From contig DHLX01000009.1 of assembly GCA_002405475.1 (NCBI GenBank), positions 51,505 through 91,546 on the forward strand: a stretch of 40,042 nucleotides of DNA. The letters run 5' to 3'. Each line of letters starts with the position of its first letter. Position 1 is the first letter of the stretch. The position numbers and the translations under genes were made by a program. The stretch is from Burkholderiales bacterium UBA4657 (GTDB lineage Bacteria; Pseudomonadota; Gammaproteobacteria; Burkholderiales; Burkholderiaceae_E). The notes under the pieces are model-generated. The model had not been told where the DNA came from, did no database searches, and worked only from the letters and a program-made list of their open reading frames with translations. Of this stretch, positions 24,581 through 31,526 are shown piece by piece.

Positions 24581-25892
24581 ACTGCGGCACCATGCAGGTT
24601 TTATGTTCAATGTGATAGGCGAACTCATCGCGGAAATGCTTGATCATGGCGCGTACCGGCATGGCTGCGGCATCACCCAGGGCGCAAATGGTTCTACCCT
24701 GAATGTTGTCAGCGACCGAATTCAATAAATCCAGGTCTTCAGGGCGACCCTTGCCATGCTCTATGCGATGCACCATGCGGTACAGCCACCCGGTACCTTC
24801 ACGACACGGCGTACACTGGCCACAGCTTTCTTCGAAATAAAAATACGAGAGGCGTAACAAGGACTTGACCATGCAGCGGGTTTCGTCCATCACGATCACG
24901 GCACCCGAACCCAACATTGAACCTGCTTTCGCGATCGAGTCGTAGTCCATATCAGTCTGCATCATGATGTCAGCAGGCAAGACCGGCATGGATGAACCGC
25001 CAGGAATCACCGCCTTGAGTTTTTTACCATCGCGCATGCCACCAGCCAGTTCCAGCAGTTTGGCAAAGGGTGTACCCAGTGGTACTTCATAGTTACCCGG
25101 TAAGGCTACATCACCCGAGACCGAAAAAATCTTGGTGCCGCCATTGTTCGGTTTGCCCACGCTTAGGTAGGCTTCACCGCCATGGCGAATGATCCAGGGT
25201 ACGGCAGCAAAAGTTTCGGTATTGTTGATGGTCGTCGGTTTACCGTACAAACCGTAACTGGCGGGGAAAGGCGGCTTGAAACGAGGTTGTCCTTTTTTGC
25301 CTTCCAGAGACTCGAGCAAGGCGGTTTCTTCGCCGCAGATATAAGCGCCGTAGCCATGGTGCCCATGCAACTGGAAACTGAAGTTCGAACCCAGAATGTT
25401 GTTGCCCAGGTACCCAGCAGCACGTGCCTGCTCCAGCGCTTCTTCAAAACGCTCGTAATCAGCCCAGATTTCACCGTGAATGTAGTTATAACCCACGCTA
25501 ATACCCATGGCATAAGCCGCAATAGCCATACCTTCAATAATGCTATGCGGGTTATAACGAATGATGTCACGGTCTTTGAAAGTGCCGGGCTCGCCTTCAT
25601 CCGAATTACAGACCAGATATTTCTGACCGGGGAACTGGCGCGGCATGAAACTCCATTTCAGTCCGGTGGGAAAACCCGCACCACCGCGTCCACGTAGCAT
25701 CGACGATTTGAGTTCGGCTATCACTTGCTCCTGCGTAATACCCTCACGCAATATTTTTTTCAGCGCCTCGTAACCACCGCGCTGTTCATAATCTTTCAGA
25801 TGCCAGTTTTTACCATCAAGACCCGCCAAAATTTGCGGTGTAATGTGGCGGTCGTGCAAACTGGTCGAGGAAGGAAACACGGGAGCATTCAT
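24573..25892 (-). CDS. nuoF: NADH-quinone oxidoreductase subunit F
   Basis: NADH-oxidising flavoprotein subunit, 439 residues. The FMN/NADH site GRGGAGFPTG is at 68-77, followed by 'NSDEGEPGTFKDRDI'. The N3 [4Fe-4S] ligands are in ESCGQCTPCREG plus the later cysteine of TICALGDAA. The frame continues to 25958, but that part overlaps nuoE and has no family similarity, so the ATG at 25892 is used, 4 bases after the nuoE stop. Its own end overlaps the nuoG start by 8 bases. Confidence 0.96.
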   Translation of the reverse strand: MNAPVFPSSTSLHDRHITPQILAGLDGKNWHLKDYEQRGGYEALKKILREGITQEQVIAELKSSMLRGRGGAGFPTGLKWSFMPRQFPGQKYLVCNSDEGEPGTFKDRDIIRYNPHSIIEGMAIAAYAMGISVGYNYIHGEIWADYERFEEALEQARAAGYLGNNILGSNFSFQLHGHHGYGAYICGEETALLESLEGKKGQPRFKPPFPASYGLYGKPTTINNTETFAAVPWIIRHGGEAYLSVGKPNNGGTKIFSVSGDVALPGNYEVPLGTPFAKLLELAGGMRDGKKLKAVIPGGSSMPVLPADIMMQTDMDYDSIAKAGSMLGSGAVIVMDETRCMVKSLLRLSYFYFEESCGQCTPCREGTGWLYRMVHRIEHGKGRPEDLDLLNSVADNIQGRTICALGDAAAMPVRAMIKHFRDEFAYHIEHKTCMVPQYV

Positions 25893-25896
25893 GGTT

Positions 25897-26418
25897 TCAG
25901 TCCTTTTTGATTTCAGCCTGGTTGAGTTCATCCACCAGAGCATCCAGTTTTTCAACACTCATGTGACTGCACATACGCTTGTTATTCACCAGTAAAACCG
26001 GAGCATCGCCGCAGGCACCCATACATTCACCCTCAATCAGGGTAAAACGTCCGTCCGGCGTCGTTTCTTTATAGTCAATACCGAGTTTATCTTTCAGATA
26101 ATGCGCAGCACGTTCCCCCCCCGACAGGGCGCAAGGAAGGTTGGTACAAACACTGATCTTGAACTGCCCGACCGGCTGGGTGTTGTACATATTGTAGAAA
26201 GTCGCCACTTCCTGCACCGCCACCGGCGGCATAGCCAGATAATGGGCAATATCTTCAATCACTTCAGGAGAACACCAGGCTTTTTCATCCTGAGCAATGG
26301 CAAGCGCCGCCATGACTGCCGACTGTTTTTGTTCGGCAGGATATTTCGCCACTTCACGGTCGATCTTGCGATAGGCTTCATCACTCAATAATTTAGGGAG
26401 GTTCAACACAGCGCTCAT
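25897..26418 (-). CDS. nuoE: NADH-quinone oxidoreductase subunit E
   Basis: Thioredoxin-like [2Fe-2S] subunit (cluster N1a), 173 residues. Ligands are C91 and C96 in CTNLPC and C132 and C136 in CMGAC. The helical N-terminal part has 'AVQEVATFYNMYNTQPVG'. There are ATGs at 26427 and 26418; the second is preferred because AAGGA then lies 8 bases upstream, whereas for the first it would touch the start codon. Confidence 0.95.
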   Translation of the reverse strand: MSAVLNLPKLLSDEAYRKIDREVAKYPAEQKQSAVMAALAIAQDEKAWCSPEVIEDIAHYLAMPPVAVQEVATFYNMYNTQPVGQFKISVCTNLPCALSGGERAAHYLKDKLGIDYKETTPDGRFTLIEGECMGACGDAPVLLVNNKRMCSHMSVEKLDALVDELNQAEIKKD

Positions 26419-26430
26419 CAGTCTCATCCT

Positions 26431-27690
26431 TTATCGGTCGATGGAACCGAACACAATGTCTTGCGTACCAATGATGGTGACTGCATCGGCAATCATGTGG
26501 CCACGCGCCATTTCATCCAGTGCGGCCAAATGGGCGTAATCAGGCGCACGTAATTTAACGCGGTACGGTTTATTGGCACCGTCGCTGATCAGATACACCC
26601 CAAATTCACCCTTGGGATGCTCAACCGCGGCGTAAGACTCACCTTCCGGTACATGCATACCTTCGGTAAAGAGTTTGAAATGGTGGATCAATTCTTCCAT
26701 GCTCGACTTCATTTCGACGCGTGAAGGTGGAGCCACCTTGTGGTTGGCGGTCATGACCGGCCCGGCATTATTCCGCAACCATTCAATACACTGTTTGACA
26801 ATACGGTTCGACTGGCGCATTTCTTCCATGCGCACCAGATAGCGGTCGTAGCAGTCACCATTACCACTATTTCCTACGGGTATGTCGAAATCGAGCAAGT
26901 CATACACCTCGTAGGGCTGATGCTTGCGCAGGTCCCAGACAATACCGGAACCGCGCAGCATGGCGCCGGTAAAGCCCAGTTGCAGCGCACGTTCGGGCGT
27001 AACACAACCAATGCCGACCAGTCGCTGCTTCCAGATCCGGTTATCGGTCAGCAGGGTTTCGTATTCATCAACGTACTTGGGAAAACGGTTGCTGAAGTCT
27101 TCAATAAAATCTAGCAACGAGCCCTGACGGTTTTTGTTCAATTCCTCAATGGCTTTTTTGTTGCGGAATTTCGAAGCCTGATATTGCGGCATCTGTTCGG
27201 GTAGATCGCGATAGACACCACCAGGGCGGTAATAGGCCGCATGCATGCGTGCGCCCGATACGGCTTCGTACATATCGAAAATATCTTCACGCTCGCGGAA
27301 TGCGTATAAAAATACCGCCATGGCGCCCACGTCCAGACCGTGACACCCTAGCCACAGCAGGTGGTTCAGAATGCGGGTCAGCTCATCGAACATGACACGA
27401 ATGTACTGGGCGCGCAAGGGTACATCGATTGCCAGCAATTTTTCAATCGCCATGACATAGGCGTGCTCATTGCACATCATCGACACATAGTCGAGCCGGT
27501 CCATGTAGGGTACTGACTGCAGAAAGGTTTTCTGTTCTGCCAGCTTTTCTGTACCACGATGCAGCAGGCCAATATGCGGGTCAGCACGTTGAATGACCTC
27601 ACCGTCGAGCTCAAGCACCAGGCGCAATACGCCATGTGCAGCCGGGTGTTGCGGGCCAAAGTTCAGGGTGTAATTCTTGATTTCAGCCAT
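26431..27690 (-). CDS. nuoD: NADH-quinone oxidoreductase subunit D
   Basis: The 49-kDa-type subunit, related to NiFe-hydrogenase large subunits, lining the quinone cavity; 419 residues. Typical blocks are 'NFGPQHPAAHGVLRLVLELDGE', 'DPHIGLLHRGTEKLAE', 'RMHAAYYRPGGV' and the C-terminal 'DIVFGSIDR'. The hydrogenase metal cysteines are absent, as expected. It is separate from nuoC, with a 2-base gap. Confidence 0.97.
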   Translation of the reverse strand: MAEIKNYTLNFGPQHPAAHGVLRLVLELDGEVIQRADPHIGLLHRGTEKLAEQKTFLQSVPYMDRLDYVSMMCNEHAYVMAIEKLLAIDVPLRAQYIRVMFDELTRILNHLLWLGCHGLDVGAMAVFLYAFREREDIFDMYEAVSGARMHAAYYRPGGVYRDLPEQMPQYQASKFRNKKAIEELNKNRQGSLLDFIEDFSNRFPKYVDEYETLLTDNRIWKQRLVGIGCVTPERALQLGFTGAMLRGSGIVWDLRKHQPYEVYDLLDFDIPVGNSGNGDCYDRYLVRMEEMRQSNRIVKQCIEWLRNNAGPVMTANHKVAPPSRVEMKSSMEELIHHFKLFTEGMHVPEGESYAAVEHPKGEFGVYLISDGANKPYRVKLRAPDYAHLAALDEMARGHMIADAVTIIGTQDIVFGSIDR

Positions 27691-27692
27691 GA

Positions 27693-28289
27693 CTAACGCC
27701 CCTGCCCGTAAGTTTCTTCACGAATAATGCGCGGCACAATCTCGCGCGGTTCAATCGTCACGGGCTGATAAATGACGCGTTTTTGTTCCGGGTCATAACG
27801 CATTTCGACCGTACCAGAAATCGGAAAGTCTTTGCGGAATGGATGACCGATAAAGCCATAATCGGTCAATAAGCGACGCAGGTCAGTGTGTCCCTCGAAC
27901 ACAATGCCATACAGGTCGAAAGCCTCGCGTTCATACCAGTTGGCCGAACTCCAGACCGAGGCGACCGAAGCTACCACAGGCAAATCGTCATCCGGGGCAA
28001 ACACGCGCACCCGCACGCGCCAGTTGTGCGTCACTGACAGCAAGTGCGAGACCACCGCAAAACGTGGCCCTTCCCAAGGCTGGTCTTTATAAGCAGCATA
28101 ATCGACGCCACACAAATCAATTAATTGTTCAAATTTAAGTGCCGGGTCATCGCGCAGACTCAGCATGAGATCGAGATAGTCATTTGATCTGACTACGATA
28201 GTGACTTCCCCGAATGCCTGTTTCAGGTCAAAAAGACGCGCGCCTAATGTAGTTTGCAGTGCCGTTTGCAGTTGTTCAAGTTTGGTCAT
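27693..28289 (-). CDS. nuoC: NADH-quinone oxidoreductase subunit C
   Basis: The 30-kDa-type peripheral-arm subunit, 198 residues, a free protein rather than the nuoCD fusion of E. coli. The family signature 'WYEREAFDLYGIVFEGHTDLRRLLTDYGF' followed by 'GHPFRKDFP' is complete. It lies 17 bases after nuoB and 2 bases before nuoD. Confidence 0.97.
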   Translation of the reverse strand: MTKLEQLQTALQTTLGARLFDLKQAFGEVTIVVRSNDYLDLMLSLRDDPALKFEQLIDLCGVDYAAYKDQPWEGPRFAVVSHLLSVTHNWRVRVRVFAPDDDLPVVASVASVWSSANWYEREAFDLYGIVFEGHTDLRRLLTDYGFIGHPFRKDFPISGTVEMRYDPEQKRVIYQPVTIEPREIVPRIIREETYGQGR

Positions 28290-28306
28290 GAGGGCCTGCC
28301 CGTGTC

Positions 28307-28783
28307 TTAGCGCGCAATAGTGTTGGTACGACGAATTTTGTTTTGTAATTGCAAGATGCCATACATCAGCGCCTCGGCAGTCGGTGGGCAGCCGGGCACA
28401 TAGACATCAACCGGCACAATGCGGTCACAGCCGCGCACCACGGAATAAGAGTAGTGATAATAGCCGCCACCATTCGCGCACGACCCCATCGAGATAACCC
28501 AGCGCGGCTCGGGCATCTGATCATAGACCTTGCGCAACGCGGGAGCCATTTTGTTGCACAGCGTGCCGGCCACGATCATGACATCGGACTGACGCGGGCT
28601 GGGTCGAAACACGACGCCAAAACGATCGAGATCGTAACGTGAGGCGCCCGCATGCATCATTTCGACCGCGCAACAGGCCAGGCCGAACGTCATGGGCCAG
28701 AGCGAACCAGTCTTGGACCAGTTGATCAATTTGTCCGCAGACGTGGTAATAAAACCTTTTTCCAGTACGCCTTCAATGCCCAT
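28307..28783 (-). CDS. nuoB: NADH-quinone oxidoreductase subunit B
   Basis: Carries cluster N2, which passes electrons to quinone; 158 residues. The four ligands are all present: adjacent C37-C38 in LACCAVE, C102 in MGSCANGGG, and C132 in PGCPP. It is the second gene of the operon, 9 bases after nuoA. Confidence 0.98.
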   Translation of the reverse strand: MGIEGVLEKGFITTSADKLINWSKTGSLWPMTFGLACCAVEMMHAGASRYDLDRFGVVFRPSPRQSDVMIVAGTLCNKMAPALRKVYDQMPEPRWVISMGSCANGGGYYHYSYSVVRGCDRIVPVDVYVPGCPPTAEALMYGILQLQNKIRRTNTIAR

Positions 28784-28792
28784 AATCGACTT

Positions 28793-29152
28793 TCACTCCC
28801 AATCCAGTGCGCCTTTTTTCCACTCGTAGATAAACCCGACTACAAGTATGCCCAGGAAAATCATGGCAGCCCAAAATCCAAACAGGCCAATATCACTGAA
28901 TGCCATCGCCCAGGGGAAAAGAAAGGCAATTTCAAGATCGAACAAAATGAACAGGATAGCAACCAGGTAGTAGCGCACATCAAACTTCATGCGCGCATCT
29001 TCAAACGCCTCGAAACCGCATTCGTAAGGGGAAATTTTTTCAGGGTCAGGACGAGCGGGACCCAAAATTTTTCCTACAATCATCGGGCCGATACCAACCG
29101 CAATACCGATGAAGATAAAAAGGAGTATGGGGAAATATTCGGAAAGATTCAC
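28793..29152 (-). CDS. nuoA: NADH-quinone oxidoreductase subunit A
   Basis: Three-helix membrane subunit at the junction of the two arms, 119 residues. The conserved loop 'KISPYECGFEAFEDARMKFDVRYYLVAILFILFDLEIAFLFPW' is present, including the switch cysteine (YECG). First gene of the nuo operon. The 55 bases up to the tRNA-Leu gene show no strong promoter, so the operon may be read from tRNA-Leu/secG or from a weak local promoter. Confidence 0.97.
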   Translation of the reverse strand: MNLSEYFPILLFIFIGIAVGIGPMIVGKILGPARPDPEKISPYECGFEAFEDARMKFDVRYYLVAILFILFDLEIAFLFPWAMAFSDIGLFGFWAAMIFLGILVVGFIYEWKKGALDWE

Positions 29153-29207
29153 GCCTGCATCGCCTATAGTTGTCTATATCAGTTGCCAGTCGAGTTAAAT
29201 GCAACGC

Positions 29208-29292
29208 TGGTGCCGACGGCGAGACTCGAACTCGCACAGCTTTCGCCACTACCCCCTCAAGATAGCGTGTCTACCAATTTCACCACGTCGGC
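29208..29292 (-). tRNA. tRNA-Leu (anticodon GAG)
   Basis: An 85-base gene including the encoded CCA. The acceptor stem GCCGACG pairs with CGTCGGC, discriminator A. The anticodon arm is CTATC-TTGAGGG-GGTAG with GAG in the loop, followed by a long variable arm (TGGCGAAAGCTG region) as in class II tRNAs, then the T-arm GCGAG-TTCGAGT-CTCGC. It decodes CUC and CUU leucine codons. It lies between secG and nuoA on their strand, so it must be cut out of, or start, a longer transcript. Confidence 0.96.
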
Positions 29293-29324
29293 ATCGTGTG
29301 CACTGCAACCAAATTTTACCTCAT

Positions 29325-29681
29325 TTACTTGGGTATTTCGTTAGCTGGTGCAGCGGGGGCTGGTGCTGCTGGAGCATTCGCTGCAGGTGCACCACTGCCG
29401 GGTATGGTCGAAATGACGCCAGCACCGGTATTTGTCGTTCCTGCTTTTTTGGCAAAAAAGGCCAAACCTATGGTGCAAACAAAAAATACAGTAATCAAAA
29501 CTGCGGTAGTACGGCTTAAAAAATTGGCTGAACCCGAAGCGCCAAACAGACTACCCGATGAGCCACTACCAAATGCGGCACCCATATCGGCCCCTTTGCC
29601 ATGCTGCAGCAATACCAGCACGATCACACCAATCGAAGCCGCCAATTGCAGCACTAGTAAAAGCGTTTGTAACCATTCCAT
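29325..29681 (-). CDS. secG: Preprotein translocase subunit SecG
   Basis: Two-helix membrane subunit of the SecYEG translocon, 118 residues. The first helix (2-25), the loop 'LLQHGKGADMGAAFGSGSSGSLFGASGSANFLSR' and the second helix (about 58-75) are diagnostic. The C-terminus is a low-complexity Ala/Pro tail of about 35 residues, common in betaproteobacterial SecG. The frame extends to a TTG at 29702, but the ATG at 29681 has GAGGT five bases upstream and the normal N-terminus. Confidence 0.95.
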   Translation of the reverse strand: MEWLQTLLLVLQLAASIGVIVLVLLQHGKGADMGAAFGSGSSGSLFGASGSANFLSRTTAVLITVFFVCTIGLAFFAKKAGTTNTGAGVISTIPGSGAPAANAPAAPAPAAPANEIPK

Positions 29682-29702
29682 GTTTAACCTCAGTTTTTCC
29701 AA

Positions 29703-30452
29703 TTAACCCGCGGCGGCGGCCACGATAGCGTTGAAGTCGTCTGCCACTAATGAAGCCCCGCCGATGAGCCCACCATCGACATCGGGCATGGCAAATACCG
29801 CAGCTGCATTGCCGGGCTTGACACTGCCGCCATACAAAATAGGGACGCGCTCCGCAGCCATTTCATCATAGCGGCGAATCAGCCCTCTTAAAACTTCATG
29901 CGCTTCCTGTGCGTGCTCGGGAGAAGCTGACTTACCGGTACCAATCGCCCACACTGGCTCATAAGCAATAATCAAATTTGACCAGTCCTGTGCCGACAAA
30001 CTTTGTACCACCGGCGTCATTTGCTGCGCTAAGATCGAAAACGTATGTCCACCCTCACGCTCGGCCAAGGTTTCACCGACACACAATACCGGCTTCAATC
30101 CTGCACGTAGCGCAGCCAACACCTTGCGGGCCACTCTTTCCGAAGTATCGCCCAGGTATTGTCGGCATTCACAATGGCCGACAATCACCAGATCAACACC
30201 AAATTCGACCAGCATCTCGGCAGATACCTGCCCGGTATAGGCGCCGCTGGCATATTCGCTCACATCCTGGGCACCCAGACGCAAATCGCCATCACTTAAC
30301 AAATGCCCCATTTGGGGTAAATAGGGTGTTGGCACGCACACCCCCGAGCGCACTCCCAAGGGCGCCGCCAGAACCGATTTGACCCATGCTTCGTTGCTGG
30401 CCAAACTGCCATGCATTTTCCAGTTACCGATAACCCAGCGTTGACGTGCCAT
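29703..30452 (-). CDS. tpiA: Triosephosphate isomerase
   Basis: Interconverts dihydroxyacetone phosphate and glyceraldehyde 3-phosphate in glycolysis. It is 249 residues, a normal length. The catalytic residues are intact: K12 (GNWKMHG), H93, E165 (AYEPVWAIGTGKSA, with the mobile loop 6). The block after the catalytic histidine, usually GHSERR, reads GHCECR here: two strongly conserved positions (Ser and the first Arg) are both cysteine (C94, C96). A CAGGT site precedes the ATG. It is upstream of secG, the conserved order in betaproteobacteria. Confidence 0.96.
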   Translation of the reverse strand: MARQRWVIGNWKMHGSLASNEAWVKSVLAAPLGVRSGVCVPTPYLPQMGHLLSDGDLRLGAQDVSEYASGAYTGQVSAEMLVEFGVDLVIVGHCECRQYLGDTSERVARKVLAALRAGLKPVLCVGETLAEREGGHTFSILAQQMTPVVQSLSAQDWSNLIIAYEPVWAIGTGKSASPEHAQEAHEVLRGLIRRYDEMAAERVPILYGGSVKPGNAAAVFAMPDVDGGLIGGASLVADDFNAIVAAAAG

Positions 30453-30469
30453 AAAATACCTGCATTTAC

Positions 30470-31462
30470 CTAAGCCCGAATTGTATCAAGGCTCAGCATA
30501 ATTTTCCCGATATGGGTGCCAGATTCCATCAATTCATGCGCATTTGCCGCTTGTTCCAATGGAAATACCCGATCTATTACCGGCTTGATTGACCTGGTTT
30601 CGAGTAAAGGCCAGACACGCCAGCGTAATTGTTGTGCGATCGCCGCCTTGAATGTGACTGACCGCCCACGCAAGGTGGAACCAGTCAGTGACAGTCGGCG
30701 CATCAGAATGGGTGCCAGATTGATTTGACTACGCGCCCCACCCAACAGCGCGATGAGCACCAAACGTCCCTCGTCTGCCAGACAGTCCAGCTCACGAGCT
30801 ATGTAGTCGCCACCCACCATGTCCAAAATGACGTCAACTCCTCGGCTCTGCGTCATATCCTTAATGACAGCGACAAAATCTTCAGTGCGATAGTTGATGC
30901 CACGTTCTGCGCCAAGCCGTTCGCAGGCTCGGGCTTTTTCTTCAGAGCCTGCCGTTGCCCAGACTCGGTGACCTAGGGCAGTAGCCAGTTGAATCGCCAT
31001 TACTCCTATGCCACTGGTTCCGCCTTGTACCAGCAAACTTTCGCCCGGCTGAATATGAGCGCGGTCGAATATATTGCTCCACACCGTAAACAAGGTTTCG
31101 GGCAATGAGGCAGCTTCGAGCAAAGACCAGCCTGCAGGTACTGGTAAACATAAGGCCGCAGGAACCGCGCAGTACTCGGCATAGCCGCCACCCGGCACCA
31201 GCGCACATATCTGTTGCCCCAGGTGCAGACCCGCCTCGTGCGCCGCGCCGGCCACAATCTCACCGGCTATCTCAAGACCAGGAATATCAGTGACTGCTGG
31301 CGGTGGCGGATATTTGCCCTGACGCTGCAGTACATCGGGACGATTGATACCCGCGGCTGCTACCCGTATTAAAAGCTCGCCAGACAACAAATGCGGGACA
31401 GGACGTTCTGTCACTCGCAGACCCGAAGGCGAACCAAAACTGGAAATCTCTATTGCACGCAT
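30470..31462 (-). CDS. NAD(P)H:quinone oxidoreductase, zinc-independent MDR (QOR/PIG3-like)
   Basis: A 330-residue medium-chain dehydrogenase/reductase of the QOR/PIG3 group, expected to use NADPH to reduce quinones. The catalytic-domain start 'MRAIEISSFGSPSGLRVTERP' and 'AAAGINRPDVLQRQGKYPPPP' match the group. The Rossmann signature is GGTSGIGVMAIQLA (147-160). The zinc-binding cysteines of alcohol dehydrogenases are missing, as expected. It starts just after the pnp terminator, and no clear ribosome site is seen before its ATG, only the terminator's T-run, so translation may be weak or use read-through. The true substrate is unknown. Confidence 0.9.
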   Translation of the reverse strand: MRAIEISSFGSPSGLRVTERPVPHLLSGELLIRVAAAGINRPDVLQRQGKYPPPPAVTDIPGLEIAGEIVAGAAHEAGLHLGQQICALVPGGGYAEYCAVPAALCLPVPAGWSLLEAASLPETLFTVWSNIFDRAHIQPGESLLVQGGTSGIGVMAIQLATALGHRVWATAGSEEKARACERLGAERGINYRTEDFVAVIKDMTQSRGVDVILDMVGGDYIARELDCLADEGRLVLIALLGGARSQINLAPILMRRLSLTGSTLRGRSVTFKAAIAQQLRWRVWPLLETRSIKPVIDRVFPLEQAANAHELMESGTHIGKIMLSLDTIRA

Positions 31463-31467
31463 AACTA

Positions 31468-31503
31468 TAAAAAAAGGGACTTGGTTCTATGACCAAATCC
31501 CTT
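31468..31503 (-). terminator. Rho-independent terminator after pnp
   Basis: On the minus strand AAAGGGA-T-TTGGT is followed by a 6-base loop and then ACCAA-G-TCCCTTT, a 12-pair stem with one mismatch, ending in a run of seven T residues. It lies between the pnp stop and the start of the quinone oxidoreductase gene, six bases before the latter. Confidence 0.88.
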
Positions 31504-31526
31504 TGCACCCGTATTTATCCAGTCTG

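Noticed and set aside
29175..29204. TTGCAT-N18-GATATA as a nuo promoter
   Set aside because: Only three of six matches in each box; too weak to annotate.
28652..29344. A 230-codon plus-strand frame across nuoB, nuoA and tRNA-Leu
   Set aside because: It crosses two certain genes and a tRNA on the other strand; the translation has no protein-like pattern.
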